Below, piece by piece: positions 24,720-32,094 of a stretch of 43,395 nucleotides of DNA. Where the stretch lies: the NCBI GenBank assembly GCA_018242205.1, contig JAFECJ010000036.1, forward strand, positions 1-43,395, given 5' to 3'. The stretch comes from Pseudomonadota bacterium. GTDB lineage: Bacteria; Pseudomonadota; Alphaproteobacteria; Rhizobiales; Xanthobacteraceae. A program made the position numbers and the translations under genes. Each line of letters opens with the position of its first letter. The first letter of the stretch is position 1. Under the pieces are notes generated by a model, which saw only the letters and a list, made by a program, of their open reading frames with translations, searched no databases and was not told the origin of the DNA.

Positions 24720-27023
24720 TTAATCGGTGGCCGGCAGGCGCACCTCGGTCTTGTCCAGCGATTTCTCGCCGGCGGTGGCAGGGGGAAAGGCCGGCGCGGG
24801 GGTCTTGGCGCCGGGTCTCATCGAAGGCGAAGACAGCGCGTGGAATTTCTCACGCTTGAGCCGCAACTGAATCATCACCGGGCACTTCTGGTCATGGTGG
24901 TAGAGCACCTGACAATTCATGCACTGGATGCACTCGTTGGGATTGATTTGCCCTTCCGGATGGATCGCCTGTACCGGGCACTCCTGCGCGCAGCGCTGAC
25001 AGGGCGAGCCGCACTCGCGATAGCGCCGCAGCCAATCGAACATGCGAACGCGGGCCGGTATCGCCAACGCGCCGCCGAGCGGGCACATGTAGCGGCAGTA
25101 GAAGCGCTCGACGAAAAGTCCCGGCAGCAGGAAGCCGACCGCGATAAGTACGAACCACCAATCGCGCATGAAATGCAGGATGATCGCCGTCTTGAACGGT
25201 TCGACTTCAGCGAGGCTTTCCGCGAGGGCCAGCGATCCGAGCGACACCCCAAATAGCGCCAAGAAGATGATGTATTTGATCGGCCATAGCCGCTGATGCA
25301 ATCCGAACGGCACCTTGAGCTGCGGCACGTGCAGCCAACGCGCGATCTTGTTCATCCACTCCTGCAGTGCGCCGAACGGGCACAGCCAGCCGCAATAGGC
25401 GCCGCGCCCCCAGAACAGAAGGGCAGCCGCGACCGAACTCCACAGGATGAAGATCAGCGGATCGTTGAGGAAATGCTCCCACTGAAAGTGCCCGCGCAGT
25501 TCCTGGAAGAAGGTGAAGACGTTGACGACGGAGAGCTGCGCGTGCTGGTACCAGCCGAGCCACAGCAGCGTGAACGCCAGATAGGTCATCCGAATGCGCT
25601 CGAACAGCTTCGGCCGCTTCACCAACACGTCCTGGAAGAAGAAGATGCCGGTCAGCACCAGGATGGCGACAACCAGGATCGCGATGTCGACCGCCTTCCC
25701 TCGCCAGATCTTCAGCCAAAGCGGCTCGCCCGCCGAGGGCCTGGCCTCAAGCGTGGCCGATTGGGCCGATACCGGCTGGGCCGCTGCGCCTGCGCTGACC
25801 GGCACGGGCGCTGCGGGCGCCGCGGCTTCAATCGGAAGCAAGTATTGCTCCGGAATAGAGTAGCCGACGCCGACATTGATGAACGCCTTGTCCAAGGCGC
25901 CGGTCACTCGCTGCACCAGCAATTGCAGGCGCCACGGCTTGCCGGGATCGAACTGTTGTCCCTTCGGCAGGACGAACAGGCCGATCTCGGGAAATTCCGG
26001 CGCGCCTGACGCTGCCAGCGACCCCACTCGTTCGTAATCGCGGTCGCGGAAGCGAATGCTGGTCTGGCCTTGAATGACCTCGATGCGGTCGAAGATGCCG
26101 CCACGCACATAGCCGGAGCCGCGGAACGAATACGAACCGGCGCCCGCAATGAGGATCGCCTGGCCGCCATCGCCAATACGTTTCTTCAGATTTTTGTATG
26201 CGGCCGATCCGAGCAGGCTCTCGCCGATGCTCGGCACGCTCACGAGAGCAACGTAAAGATCGACGAAAGGCGCGTCGGGCTCCCCCTGCACCGGACGCGC
26301 GATGGCTGCGGCGTTACCGGACTTGGCGAAGGCCTTATTGACATCGTCACTCGTGAGCAGCAAGCGGCGCACCGATCCATCGCCGGTGAGTTCGACCCAG
26401 CCTTTCAAGAGGATTTTGCCGGGGTCGATCTTGCGTGACACCGGCTCTGCCACGGCGACGGCCGCTGCACCGCTGCCGAGCTTGTAGGCCTGCGCCACCT
26501 TGATCGCCGCGCGCGTGATGCTGTCGGCGATCACCATCGAGCTGACGGTGGCGCCGCTGACGATGTCGGCTGCGGAACCCGAGGCGTTGTCGGCGGCGAG
26601 CACGCTGCGGCCGACATAGTCGTGGATGAACTTTTCCACTTTAGTCTGCGGAATGCCGACCAAAAAGATCGGCTCGTGGTGCTCGACCAGTTTGGCACCG
26701 GTAATGCGGGCCTCGTTATCGAGACCGATCACGATATTGATTGGCTTGCCGGAATAGCCGGTCGAATCGACGACGTCGGCGTTCAGAAACGCGTATCCGA
26801 CGACCTTGCCCTGTTTGAGCAGCGGCGCCGCCGGAACCGCACCGGACACCGCGCCGAATTGGTCCGCTGCCGGGTCGATATCGTGCGGCTGCAGGCGCTG
26901 GAGGAACTCGGCAAGTCTGCCCTGCGTCTGCGCCGCCGCCGGCACGGTCATCGCAGCGAGCATCAGGCAAACGACCAGCGCGCCCCACAGGCTGTGCTTG
27001 CGACGACATATTATCTGGATCAT
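24720..27023 (-). CDS. nosR: NosR, membrane flavo-iron-sulfur protein for N2O reduction
   Basis: The 767-residue protein has a signal peptide, a periplasmic FMN-binding domain (residues about 40-190, including the flavinylation segment GSAADIVSGATVSSMVI) and a second periplasmic region. Five or six membrane helices follow, with two CxxxCP-type motifs in the NapH-like part (YCGWLCPFG and FYCRYMCPLG). The cytosolic end holds two 4Fe-4S motifs (CGSPCQRCAQECP and CIQCMNCQ). NosR is needed for nosZ expression and feeds electrons to NosZ. It is first in the nos operon; a FixK/NnrR-type box lies 76 bases upstream. Confidence 0.93.
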   Translation of the reverse strand: MIQIICRRKHSLWGALVVCLMLAAMTVPAAAQTQGRLAEFLQRLQPHDIDPAADQFGAVSGAVPAAPLLKQGKVVGYAFLNADVVDSTGYSGKPINIVIGLDNEARITGAKLVEHHEPIFLVGIPQTKVEKFIHDYVGRSVLAADNASGSAADIVSGATVSSMVIADSITRAAIKVAQAYKLGSGAAAVAVAEPVSRKIDPGKILLKGWVELTGDGSVRRLLLTSDDVNKAFAKSGNAAAIARPVQGEPDAPFVDLYVALVSVPSIGESLLGSAAYKNLKKRIGDGGQAILIAGAGSYSFRGSGYVRGGIFDRIEVIQGQTSIRFRDRDYERVGSLAASGAPEFPEIGLFVLPKGQQFDPGKPWRLQLLVQRVTGALDKAFINVGVGYSIPEQYLLPIEAAAPAAPVPVSAGAAAQPVSAQSATLEARPSAGEPLWLKIWRGKAVDIAILVVAILVLTGIFFFQDVLVKRPKLFERIRMTYLAFTLLWLGWYQHAQLSVVNVFTFFQELRGHFQWEHFLNDPLIFILWSSVAAALLFWGRGAYCGWLCPFGALQEWMNKIARWLHVPQLKVPFGLHQRLWPIKYIIFLALFGVSLGSLALAESLAEVEPFKTAIILHFMRDWWFVLIAVGFLLPGLFVERFYCRYMCPLGGALAIPARVRMFDWLRRYRECGSPCQRCAQECPVQAIHPEGQINPNECIQCMNCQVLYHHDQKCPVMIQLRLKREKFHALSSPSMRPGAKTPAPAFPPATAGEKSLDKTEVRLPATD

Positions 27024-27098
27024 CGAATGCTATTCCGGCAGTTCCTGACCGCTTGGCACGGCCGAAGCGCACCTTGCCGCGAGGGCCAAGGCGCGTCC

Positions 27099-27112
27099 TT
27101 GATCCATCGCAA
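27099..27112. promoter_or_regulatory. FixK/NnrR-type box upstream of nosR
   Basis: Read toward nosR on the minus strand, the site is TTGCG-ATGG-ATCAA, a hybrid of the TTGCG and ATCAA half-sites that FNR/FixK/NnrR-family activators use. It ends 76 bases before the nosR start, which suits activation at about -41. NnrR, encoded at 30970-31665, is a plausible user. Confidence 0.6.
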
Positions 27113-27230
27113 TACGATACATTCGGCCGCGGGCCGGTCCCTCGACGGGGCGGACGTGCCGCGGCACGCCGGGAGGACGAGCTATTTCGCCCCCCGGCCC
27201 AGGTTCCATTTTACGAATTGAGTTCGGAGG

Positions 27231-27692
27231 TCAGTGCTGCGCGGCGGTTTGCGTGCCTATCGCCTTGAACAGCGCCGCGAACGCCGGCTTGGCCTTGCCG
27301 GGGTGACTGACCGCTTCTGCCTTTTGCAGGTTAACGGAAGCATCGCCGACGACGATCACGCCGACCATGCCCATGCCGTAATGCGGCGCGCATTTGATGC
27401 CGTACACGCCGGCCTGCGTGAACGTGACGGTGAGATCCTGGCCGAAACCGCCTTTGAAGGGCTTTGCACCGTCCGGGATCATTCCGTCGACGGTTTCGAC
27501 GTTGTGGCCCTTATCTTTGGCGATGAAGTGCACGGTGTCGCCCGGCTGAATCTTCAGCTGCTGCGGCTCAAACTGGAACATGCCGTGGGCCGACATATTC
27601 AGGGTCTGAACCTGATATTCGGCGGCTCCGGCCGCAACGCCGCTGGCGAGCACGATCACGCCCGCGGCGATCAGAATTTTCGCAAGTCTCAT
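27231..27692 (-). CDS. Pseudoazurin
   Basis: The 153-residue precursor has a signal peptide cleaved near AAGAAEYQV and one cupredoxin domain. The type 1 copper ligands are His 63 (GHNVETV), Cys 101, His 104 and Met 109 (CAPHYGMGM). The C-terminal helix (PAFAALFKAIG) is typical of pseudoazurin, the soluble electron carrier to copper nitrite reductase and NosZ. The start at 27692 has a good ribosome site (GAGGAGCG), and the longer frame is rejected. A perfect TTGCG-N4-CGCAA box lies about 100 bases upstream. Confidence 0.9.
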   Translation of the reverse strand: MRLAKILIAAGVIVLASGVAAGAAEYQVQTLNMSAHGMFQFEPQQLKIQPGDTVHFIAKDKGHNVETVDGMIPDGAKPFKGGFGQDLTVTFTQAGVYGIKCAPHYGMGMVGVIVVGDASVNLQKAEAVSHPGKAKPAFAALFKAIGTQTAAQH

Positions 27693-27792
27693 CTTTCGCT
27701 CCTCTTCGTCAGCCCTGGGCGGCGTCCGTGCAGGATGCGCGGTCTCCTCAGACTGACGGAAGCGTATGTGCGGCCAACGTCGCGCGATTTCT

Positions 27793-27806
27793 TTGCGCTG
27801 GCGCAA
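27793..27806. promoter_or_regulatory. Perfect FixK/NnrR-type box between pseudoazurin and DUF2249 genes
   Basis: TTGCGCTGGCGCAA is a perfect palindrome of the FNR/FixK/NnrR class (TTGCG-N4-CGCAA). It is 100 bases from the pseudoazurin start on one side and 130 bases from the DUF2249 start on the other, so it may serve both divergent units. Confidence 0.7.
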
Positions 27807-27936
27807 ACTCGCCGAGGCTGACTGCGATCAATGATGCATCTGCGCAGCGCTCATGATGCGACTGCAGCAGGCCGCAGCCTCAATCGGGCTCCGGCTGCAA
27901 AACATGCACATTAGAACCGACGGAAGGAGTAACTGA

Positions 27937-28185
27937 ATGACCCAGTCCTCGCATAATGAAGTCGATGTCCGAAGCCTCGTGCCTGCCCAGCGGCACCGGA
28001 AGATCTTCGAACTGGTCGATCAGCTCGCTGTCGGCGGCGCCTTTGTCCTGGTCAACGATCACGATCCGAAGCCGCTCTATTACCAACTTGAAGCCGAATA
28101 TCCACGTCAGTTCTCGTGGACCTATCTCGAACGCGGACCCGAGGTTTGGCGCGTCGAAATTGGCCGGCAGCAGAAGGCTGCCTGA
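27937..28185 (+). CDS. DUF2249 domain protein (single domain)
   Basis: The 82-residue protein is one DUF2249 domain: EVDVRSLVPAQRHRKIFELVDQL, FVLVNDHDPKPLYYQLEAEYP and FSWTYLERGPEVWRVEI. The conserved VNDHDP.PL block with His and Asp is intact. DUF2249 proteins recur next to denitrification and hemerythrin or hybrid-cluster genes; their biochemical role is not settled. A ribosome site GGAAGGAG precedes the ATG. It diverges from the pseudoazurin gene and heads a plus-strand unit of similar accessory proteins. Confidence 0.8.
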   Translation: MTQSSHNEVDVRSLVPAQRHRKIFELVDQLAVGGAFVLVNDHDPKPLYYQLEAEYPRQFSWTYLERGPEVWRVEIGRQQKAA

Positions 28186-28247
28186 CACCTCCTTGCACGA
28201 CGGGATCGGCGGTCTGCCGCCGGCCCCCCATCTGAAAGGCCTTGCCC

Positions 28248-29591
28248 ATGGTCGGCGCAACGCTCTCCCGCTGGTCGATGTCCTACTTCGCCGTCGCGCT
28301 CGCCTGCCTGCTGGCTGGCGAGGCGCTGATGGTGGTCGGATTTGGCTTCCCCAGCGCCGAACTCCGCGCTCCCGATTCGCTTGTCCTCGTCCATCTGATC
28401 GCTATCGGCTGGCTCAGCCTTTTGATGTTCGGTGCACTGTTTCAGTTCGTACCGGTACTGGTAGCCAAGCCGATCTATAGCAATACGTTGCCACTGCCCA
28501 CGCTTGCGCTCCTCGTAGTCGGTCTCACCATATTGGTCGGCGGCTTTCTGCAGCTTGGAGGCCGCATCCCGGCGCTCCACTCTTGTTTTTCCCCGGCGGC
28601 CGTTCTGCTTGGCTGTGGATTCGCGCTCGCACTCTGGAACCTCGGCCGTACGCTGTGGCAAGCACGACCTCTGCCGCTTGCGGCCCGGTTCGTCACCGTT
28701 GGCCTGCTCTGCGCTGCGGCCACAGCAACGCTCGGTTTCGTCTTTGCATTGGTTCTCGATGGCAGCGCCAGCGGCCCGCCGCTTGCCGATATCGCGACTT
28801 ACGGAATTCCCGTACATGCCATTGCGGGACTCTCCGGCTGGCTAACCTTCACGGCCATTGGCGTCAGCTATCGCTTATTGGCCATGTTCATGCTGGCTCC
28901 GGAAAGCGAAACCCCACGATCGCGCGCGGTTCTTTATTACGGCACCGCCGCGCTAGCCGTCGCAATTGTAGGCGGCACGGTCGCCATCGGGATGGGCGGG
29001 CATCCTACAGCCTTTCTCCTTGTGGCCGGCCTTCTCGGCACCTGTGCCCTTTCTCTTTATGGCGCGGACATCCTCCATCTTTACCGCGCTCGGAAGCGTC
29101 GCAAAATTGAGCTCAACGCCCGCATGGCCGCCATCGCGCTCGCCAATCTCGCGGGCGTCGCTGTTCTGTCGGTAGTTCTCGTGGCGGCCAGCCAATTCGA
29201 GGATCAAATCGGGGCCATCGTGTTTCTGGCGGCCTTCGGCTGGCTCACCGGCTTGGGCCTCGCCAAGCTCTACAAGATCGTTGCCTTCCTGACCTGGCTC
29301 GAATGTTTTGGCCCGGTGCTCGGCACGACCGCGACACCACGCGTTCAGGACCTTGTCGTCGAGCCGCGTGCGGCCAAGTGGTTCTGGATCTATTTCGCCG
29401 GCGTCTGGAGCGCGACCGCCTGCTTGCTGCTCGATGCGCCCGAGGTATTTCGCGCTTCAGCAGTGCTGATGCTAGGCGGAACGACCGGCATCGCCGTGGA
29501 GATCGCACGCACGCGCCTCTTGCTCGACGTAAGACCGGAATTGCGGATTTTACATTTGGCGCGCCGGCCAGCTTTGCTCGCCTCGCAGTAG
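28248..29591 (+). CDS. Polytopic membrane protein, NnrS-like or oxidase-subunit-I-like
   Basis: The 447-residue protein has about twelve hydrophobic helices. Conserved-looking histidines occur in LVLVHLIAIGWLSLLMFGALFQFVPVL and in YGIPVHAIAGLSGWLTFTAIGVSYRLLAMFMLAPE. The overall pattern recalls NnrS and other heme-copper-oxidase-derived membrane proteins linked to denitrification, but I cannot assign it to a named family with confidence. The start at 28248 is chosen because GAAAGG lies 8 bases before it. Position between DUF2249 genes suggests a part in NO metabolism. Confidence 0.65.
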   Translation: MVGATLSRWSMSYFAVALACLLAGEALMVVGFGFPSAELRAPDSLVLVHLIAIGWLSLLMFGALFQFVPVLVAKPIYSNTLPLPTLALLVVGLTILVGGFLQLGGRIPALHSCFSPAAVLLGCGFALALWNLGRTLWQARPLPLAARFVTVGLLCAAATATLGFVFALVLDGSASGPPLADIATYGIPVHAIAGLSGWLTFTAIGVSYRLLAMFMLAPESETPRSRAVLYYGTAALAVAIVGGTVAIGMGGHPTAFLLVAGLLGTCALSLYGADILHLYRARKRRKIELNARMAAIALANLAGVAVLSVVLVAASQFEDQIGAIVFLAAFGWLTGLGLAKLYKIVAFLTWLECFGPVLGTTATPRVQDLVVEPRAAKWFWIYFAGVWSATACLLLDAPEVFRASAVLMLGGTTGIAVEIARTRLLLDVRPELRILHLARRPALLASQ

Positions 29592-29610
29592 GCTCACTAA
29601 GGAGATGATC

Positions 29611-30129
29611 ATGACAGACTTCGTGGAAGTTGACGTACGACCGACACTCAGGGCCGGCGGCGAACCGTTCGGAGAGATCATGGCCGCCGTGAATGCCCTC
29701 ACGCCCGGCCAGTGCTTGCGACTCTACGCGACATTCAAGCCCACACCGTTGCTGCATGTCCTTGGCTCAAAAGGTTTCGCACATGATGCCAAGGAACTGG
29801 ACGGCGGCGACTGGGAGGTAGTATTCACGCCGGCCGACCTGAGAGAAACGACGACCGCGCCAACGGGCGCGACCGACGACGAGCAGTGGCCGAGCCCGGT
29901 TCGTAGCCTCGACAACCGCGACCTCGACCCGCCAGAGCCGATGGTGCGCATTCTTGCCGCGGTCGAGACTATGCAACCTGGCGAAGTGCTGAGCGCCCTG
30001 CTCTGCCGTGAGCCGGTATTCCTGTTCCCAATGCTCGCTAAACGAGGGCACGTTTGGCGTGGAGCTTTTGAGCCCGACGGGATCACGTACAAAGTTCTCG
30101 TGCGCGCCGGACGGCAGGAGGGTCCATGA
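29611..30129 (+). CDS. Tandem DUF2249 protein
   Basis: The 172-residue protein carries two DUF2249-like domains, about residues 4-75 (VEVDVRPTLRAGGEPFGEIMAAVNAL, LYATFKPTPLLHVLGSKGF, WEVVFTPAD) and 95-168 (LDNRDLDPPEPMVRILAAVETM, ALLCREPVFLFPMLAKRGH). The usual His/Asp block of single-domain members is altered in both copies (FKPTPLLHVL and REPVFLFPML), so binding properties may differ. The start at 29611 has AAGGAG 6 bases upstream; an ATG at 29605 is too close to that site. Its stop overlaps the next gene. Confidence 0.75.
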   Translation: MTDFVEVDVRPTLRAGGEPFGEIMAAVNALTPGQCLRLYATFKPTPLLHVLGSKGFAHDAKELDGGDWEVVFTPADLRETTTAPTGATDDEQWPSPVRSLDNRDLDPPEPMVRILAAVETMQPGEVLSALLCREPVFLFPMLAKRGHVWRGAFEPDGITYKVLVRAGRQEGP

Positions 30130-30461
30130 TGTTGTCGCCCCAAGAAGAAGTCGGCCAGCGCATCGAGGAGGCACTGCGGCTTGTCATCGACCCGGAGCTC
30201 GGCCTCAACATCGTCGATCTGGGGTTGGTCTACGTGATCGGTGTGAACGACAGCGGCGGCGCGCGCATTCTCATGACGACGACCACTCGCGGCTGCCCTG
30301 CGACCTCGTTCTTGAAGGACGGCGCACAGCAGGCCGCCATCGCGGTTCCTGGCGTAACCTCCGCCGAGGTGTCACTTACATATGATCCTGCCTGGAAGCC
30401 TGAGATGATGACATCCTCGGCCCGTGTGCAACTCGGCTTCGGTCCGGACAACGATACATGA
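30126..30461 (+). CDS. DUF59/MIP18 family iron-sulfur assembly protein
   Basis: The 111-residue protein contains ALRLVIDPELGLNIVDLGLVYVIGV, the DPE.G.NIVDLGL signature of the MIP18/SufT/PaaD family, then a reactive-type Cys in TTTRGCPATSFLKDG. Such proteins help deliver Fe-S clusters to target enzymes. It may mature a cluster protein of the denitrification system. It overlaps the tandem DUF2249 gene and the 74-residue gene by 4 bases each, indicating a tight operon. Confidence 0.8.
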   Translation: MMLSPQEEVGQRIEEALRLVIDPELGLNIVDLGLVYVIGVNDSGGARILMTTTTRGCPATSFLKDGAQQAAIAVPGVTSAEVSLTYDPAWKPEMMTSSARVQLGFGPDNDT

Positions 30462-30682
30462 CCACACGCCGAACCGTGATCGAACGACCAAGACGTATTC
30501 CGCCGCAGATCGAGGATGTTCTTCTCGAAAGTCTAAAGGCATTGGCGACGACCGGGCATACCGACACCGCTTGCAGGCTGGCTGGCCAAGCCTGTGCGGC
30601 AGTGCGCCAGAACTCACCGGTGTCGTGGAAGGCCTTCAATGCGTTCCTGCACCGCTACGCCCGTTACGCTCCCGATCCTTGA
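30458..30682 (+). CDS. Small hypothetical protein of the DUF2249 operon
   Basis: The 74-residue basic protein has an Arg-rich start and a helical centre (VLLESLKALATTGHTDTACRLAGQACAAVRQ), ending with KAFNAFLHRYARYAPDP. I do not recognise the family. The two Cys-Ala segments and an amphipathic helix pattern suggest an all-helical protein. Its ATG overlaps the DUF59 gene stop (ATGA), supporting a real gene of the same unit. Confidence 0.6.
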   Translation: MTTRRTVIERPRRIPPQIEDVLLESLKALATTGHTDTACRLAGQACAAVRQNSPVSWKAFNAFLHRYARYAPDP

Positions 30683-30761
30683 AGGTAACTGTCCGCCAGA
30701 AGATGAGGCCCTGCTTGCTCCGACACGAGAAATAGCAGCATCGCCAAACTAGCTTTAGATC

Positions 30762-30977
30762 ATGAATTGCAACGCATATCATATTCAGGCGGAAAGCATC
30801 GTCGATGACGTGATGCGGGCATGGCCCGCGACGATCCGCGTCTTTCTCGACTTTCGAATGGACTGCGTGGGTTGCCCGATCGCGCCGTTCCATACGGTCA
30901 GCGAAGCATGTCAGGCATACGGGATCGAAACGGCGACATTAATCACGGCCCTGCTGAAAGCCCAAGAGCCTAATTGA
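30762..30977 (+). CDS. DUF1858 protein
   Basis: The 71-residue protein fits DUF1858: DDVMRAWPATIRVFLDFRMDCVGCPIAPFHTVSEACQAYGI. The CVGC pair is the family hallmark, found also at the N-terminus of ScdA/YtfE-like di-iron repair proteins and in hybrid-cluster protein neighbourhoods, both linked to NO stress. It ends 8 bases inside the convergent NnrR gene. A separate promoter in the 80-base gap after the upstream operon is likely, but I see no clear box. Confidence 0.8.
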   Translation: MNCNAYHIQAESIVDDVMRAWPATIRVFLDFRMDCVGCPIAPFHTVSEACQAYGIETATLITALLKAQEPN

Positions 30978-31665
30978 CCTCGTCTCCGATCTGAGCCAGC
31001 TTGTGCGGATTGCACACTAGGATTTTCTGGCGTCCGCCCTCGACGATGCCCTGCCCTTCCCAACCGCTCAGGACGCGGCTGACGCTATAAAGCGTCGTCC
31101 CGGTCATTTCGGCGATGTCCTGGCGGCTGATGGGAAAGTCGATCTCGATGCCGTTATCCGTCTTGCGCCCGGCCTGTCGGATGAGACGCAGCAGCGCTCG
31201 CGCCACACGCCGTTCAACCTGCTCGGTCGATATCTCAATAATCCGGGTATGCGAATCCTGCAGACGCTCGCCGACGGTTTGCAATGTCTTCGCCGCCAAT
31301 ACCGGATATCTCGACGACAGACGCGGCCACGCCGCCGACGGCCAGGCCAAGACCAAACTGTCGTCGACCGCCGTCGCGGTCGCCGGATAGGCACTTAGCC
31401 CCAGCGCTGCGGCAACGCCGAACGTTTCGCCGGGGGTGACGTAGCGCACCACAATCTGGTGGCCGCCGGGCGTCATCTTCGCCGCACGCACATGGCCGTG
31501 AAGCAAGACGAAGAATGAGTGCGCATCTTCTCCCTGTTCGAACACCACTGTGTTCTTAGGACGATGCAGCGGATGCGCTTCCCGCAAGATGTCGTTCAGA
31601 TCGACCTTCTGAAGGCCGGCGAACAAAGGCAACTCGGAAACTAGCGACTGATCCAGTTGGGCCAT
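30970..31665 (-). CDS. nnrR: NnrR, Crp/Fnr-family regulator of denitrification
   Basis: The 231-residue protein has a cyclic-nucleotide-type sensor domain (GEDAHSFFVLLHGHVRAAKMTPGGHQIVVRYVTPGETFG) and a C-terminal helix-turn-helix (ISRQDIAEMTGTTLYSVSRVLSGWE). The N-terminal cysteine cluster of oxygen-sensing FNR is absent, which fits the NnrR/DNR branch that responds to NO. Such regulators bind TTGCG/TTGAT half-sites like those at 27099 and 27793. It is convergent with the DUF1858 gene and lies downstream of the nirK fusion. Confidence 0.8.
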   Translation of the reverse strand: MAQLDQSLVSELPLFAGLQKVDLNDILREAHPLHRPKNTVVFEQGEDAHSFFVLLHGHVRAAKMTPGGHQIVVRYVTPGETFGVAAALGLSAYPATATAVDDSLVLAWPSAAWPRLSSRYPVLAAKTLQTVGERLQDSHTRIIEISTEQVERRVARALLRLIRQAGRKTDNGIEIDFPISRQDIAEMTGTTLYSVSRVLSGWEGQGIVEGGRQKILVCNPHKLAQIGDEVN

Positions 31666-32094
31666 TGCCCGTAACTCGCTTTGACGTTCTCTCTCTGCAT
31701 ACCAAACGGGGCACCGCGAAGGTAGAAAAATGTCGCGATTTCACATGGCAGTTTGTCGTACCCACCGCACGCGCCTCACAGACGAAATTTGCGCCGGGAG
31801 GTCCACCAAACGAGTGGACACATGCTGCCAGCCTCTTACATCCGGGAAGCGCTTCTCAGCGCGCCTTTGAGTAGAGGACGGCTTGCCCAATAGAGTCGTC
31901 AAATGCACAAATCCGGAACCCGGCATCTGCAGATCGCGCATTCGCTTTTCGAACATCTAGGCGAGAATAAACCAGAAACAGCGATTGCCGAATTGAGAAG
32001 GGTCGGCGAACTCAAATAGTTCGGAGACAAAGCGGTTGGCGCGGACTTCGGTTTTAACAGGGGTTAATGTCCGCTGGCAGAGCGCGCATTGGCC
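31666..32094. other. Gap between nnrR and nirK with gene remnants
   Basis: No intact gene is evident. It contains a degraded copy of the exonuclease 3' end at 31768-31872 (listed separately). A 38-residue plus-strand frame at 31903-32019 (start MHKSGTRHLQIAHSLF, end ELRRVGELK) looks protein-like, but I cannot match it to a family. Confidence 0.4.
31768..31872 (+). pseudogene. Remnant of an exonuclease 3' end
   Basis: Nucleotides at 31849-31871 (AGCGCTTCTCAGCGCGCCTTT region) match the last codons of the DEDDh exonuclease gene at 8600-8620 almost exactly, giving KRFSARL and a stop. Further upstream TTTGCGCCGGGAG matches the codons for LRRE there, in another frame. The segment is therefore a frameshifted fragment of a paralogous exonuclease tail, with no catalytic part left. 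Confidence 0.5.
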
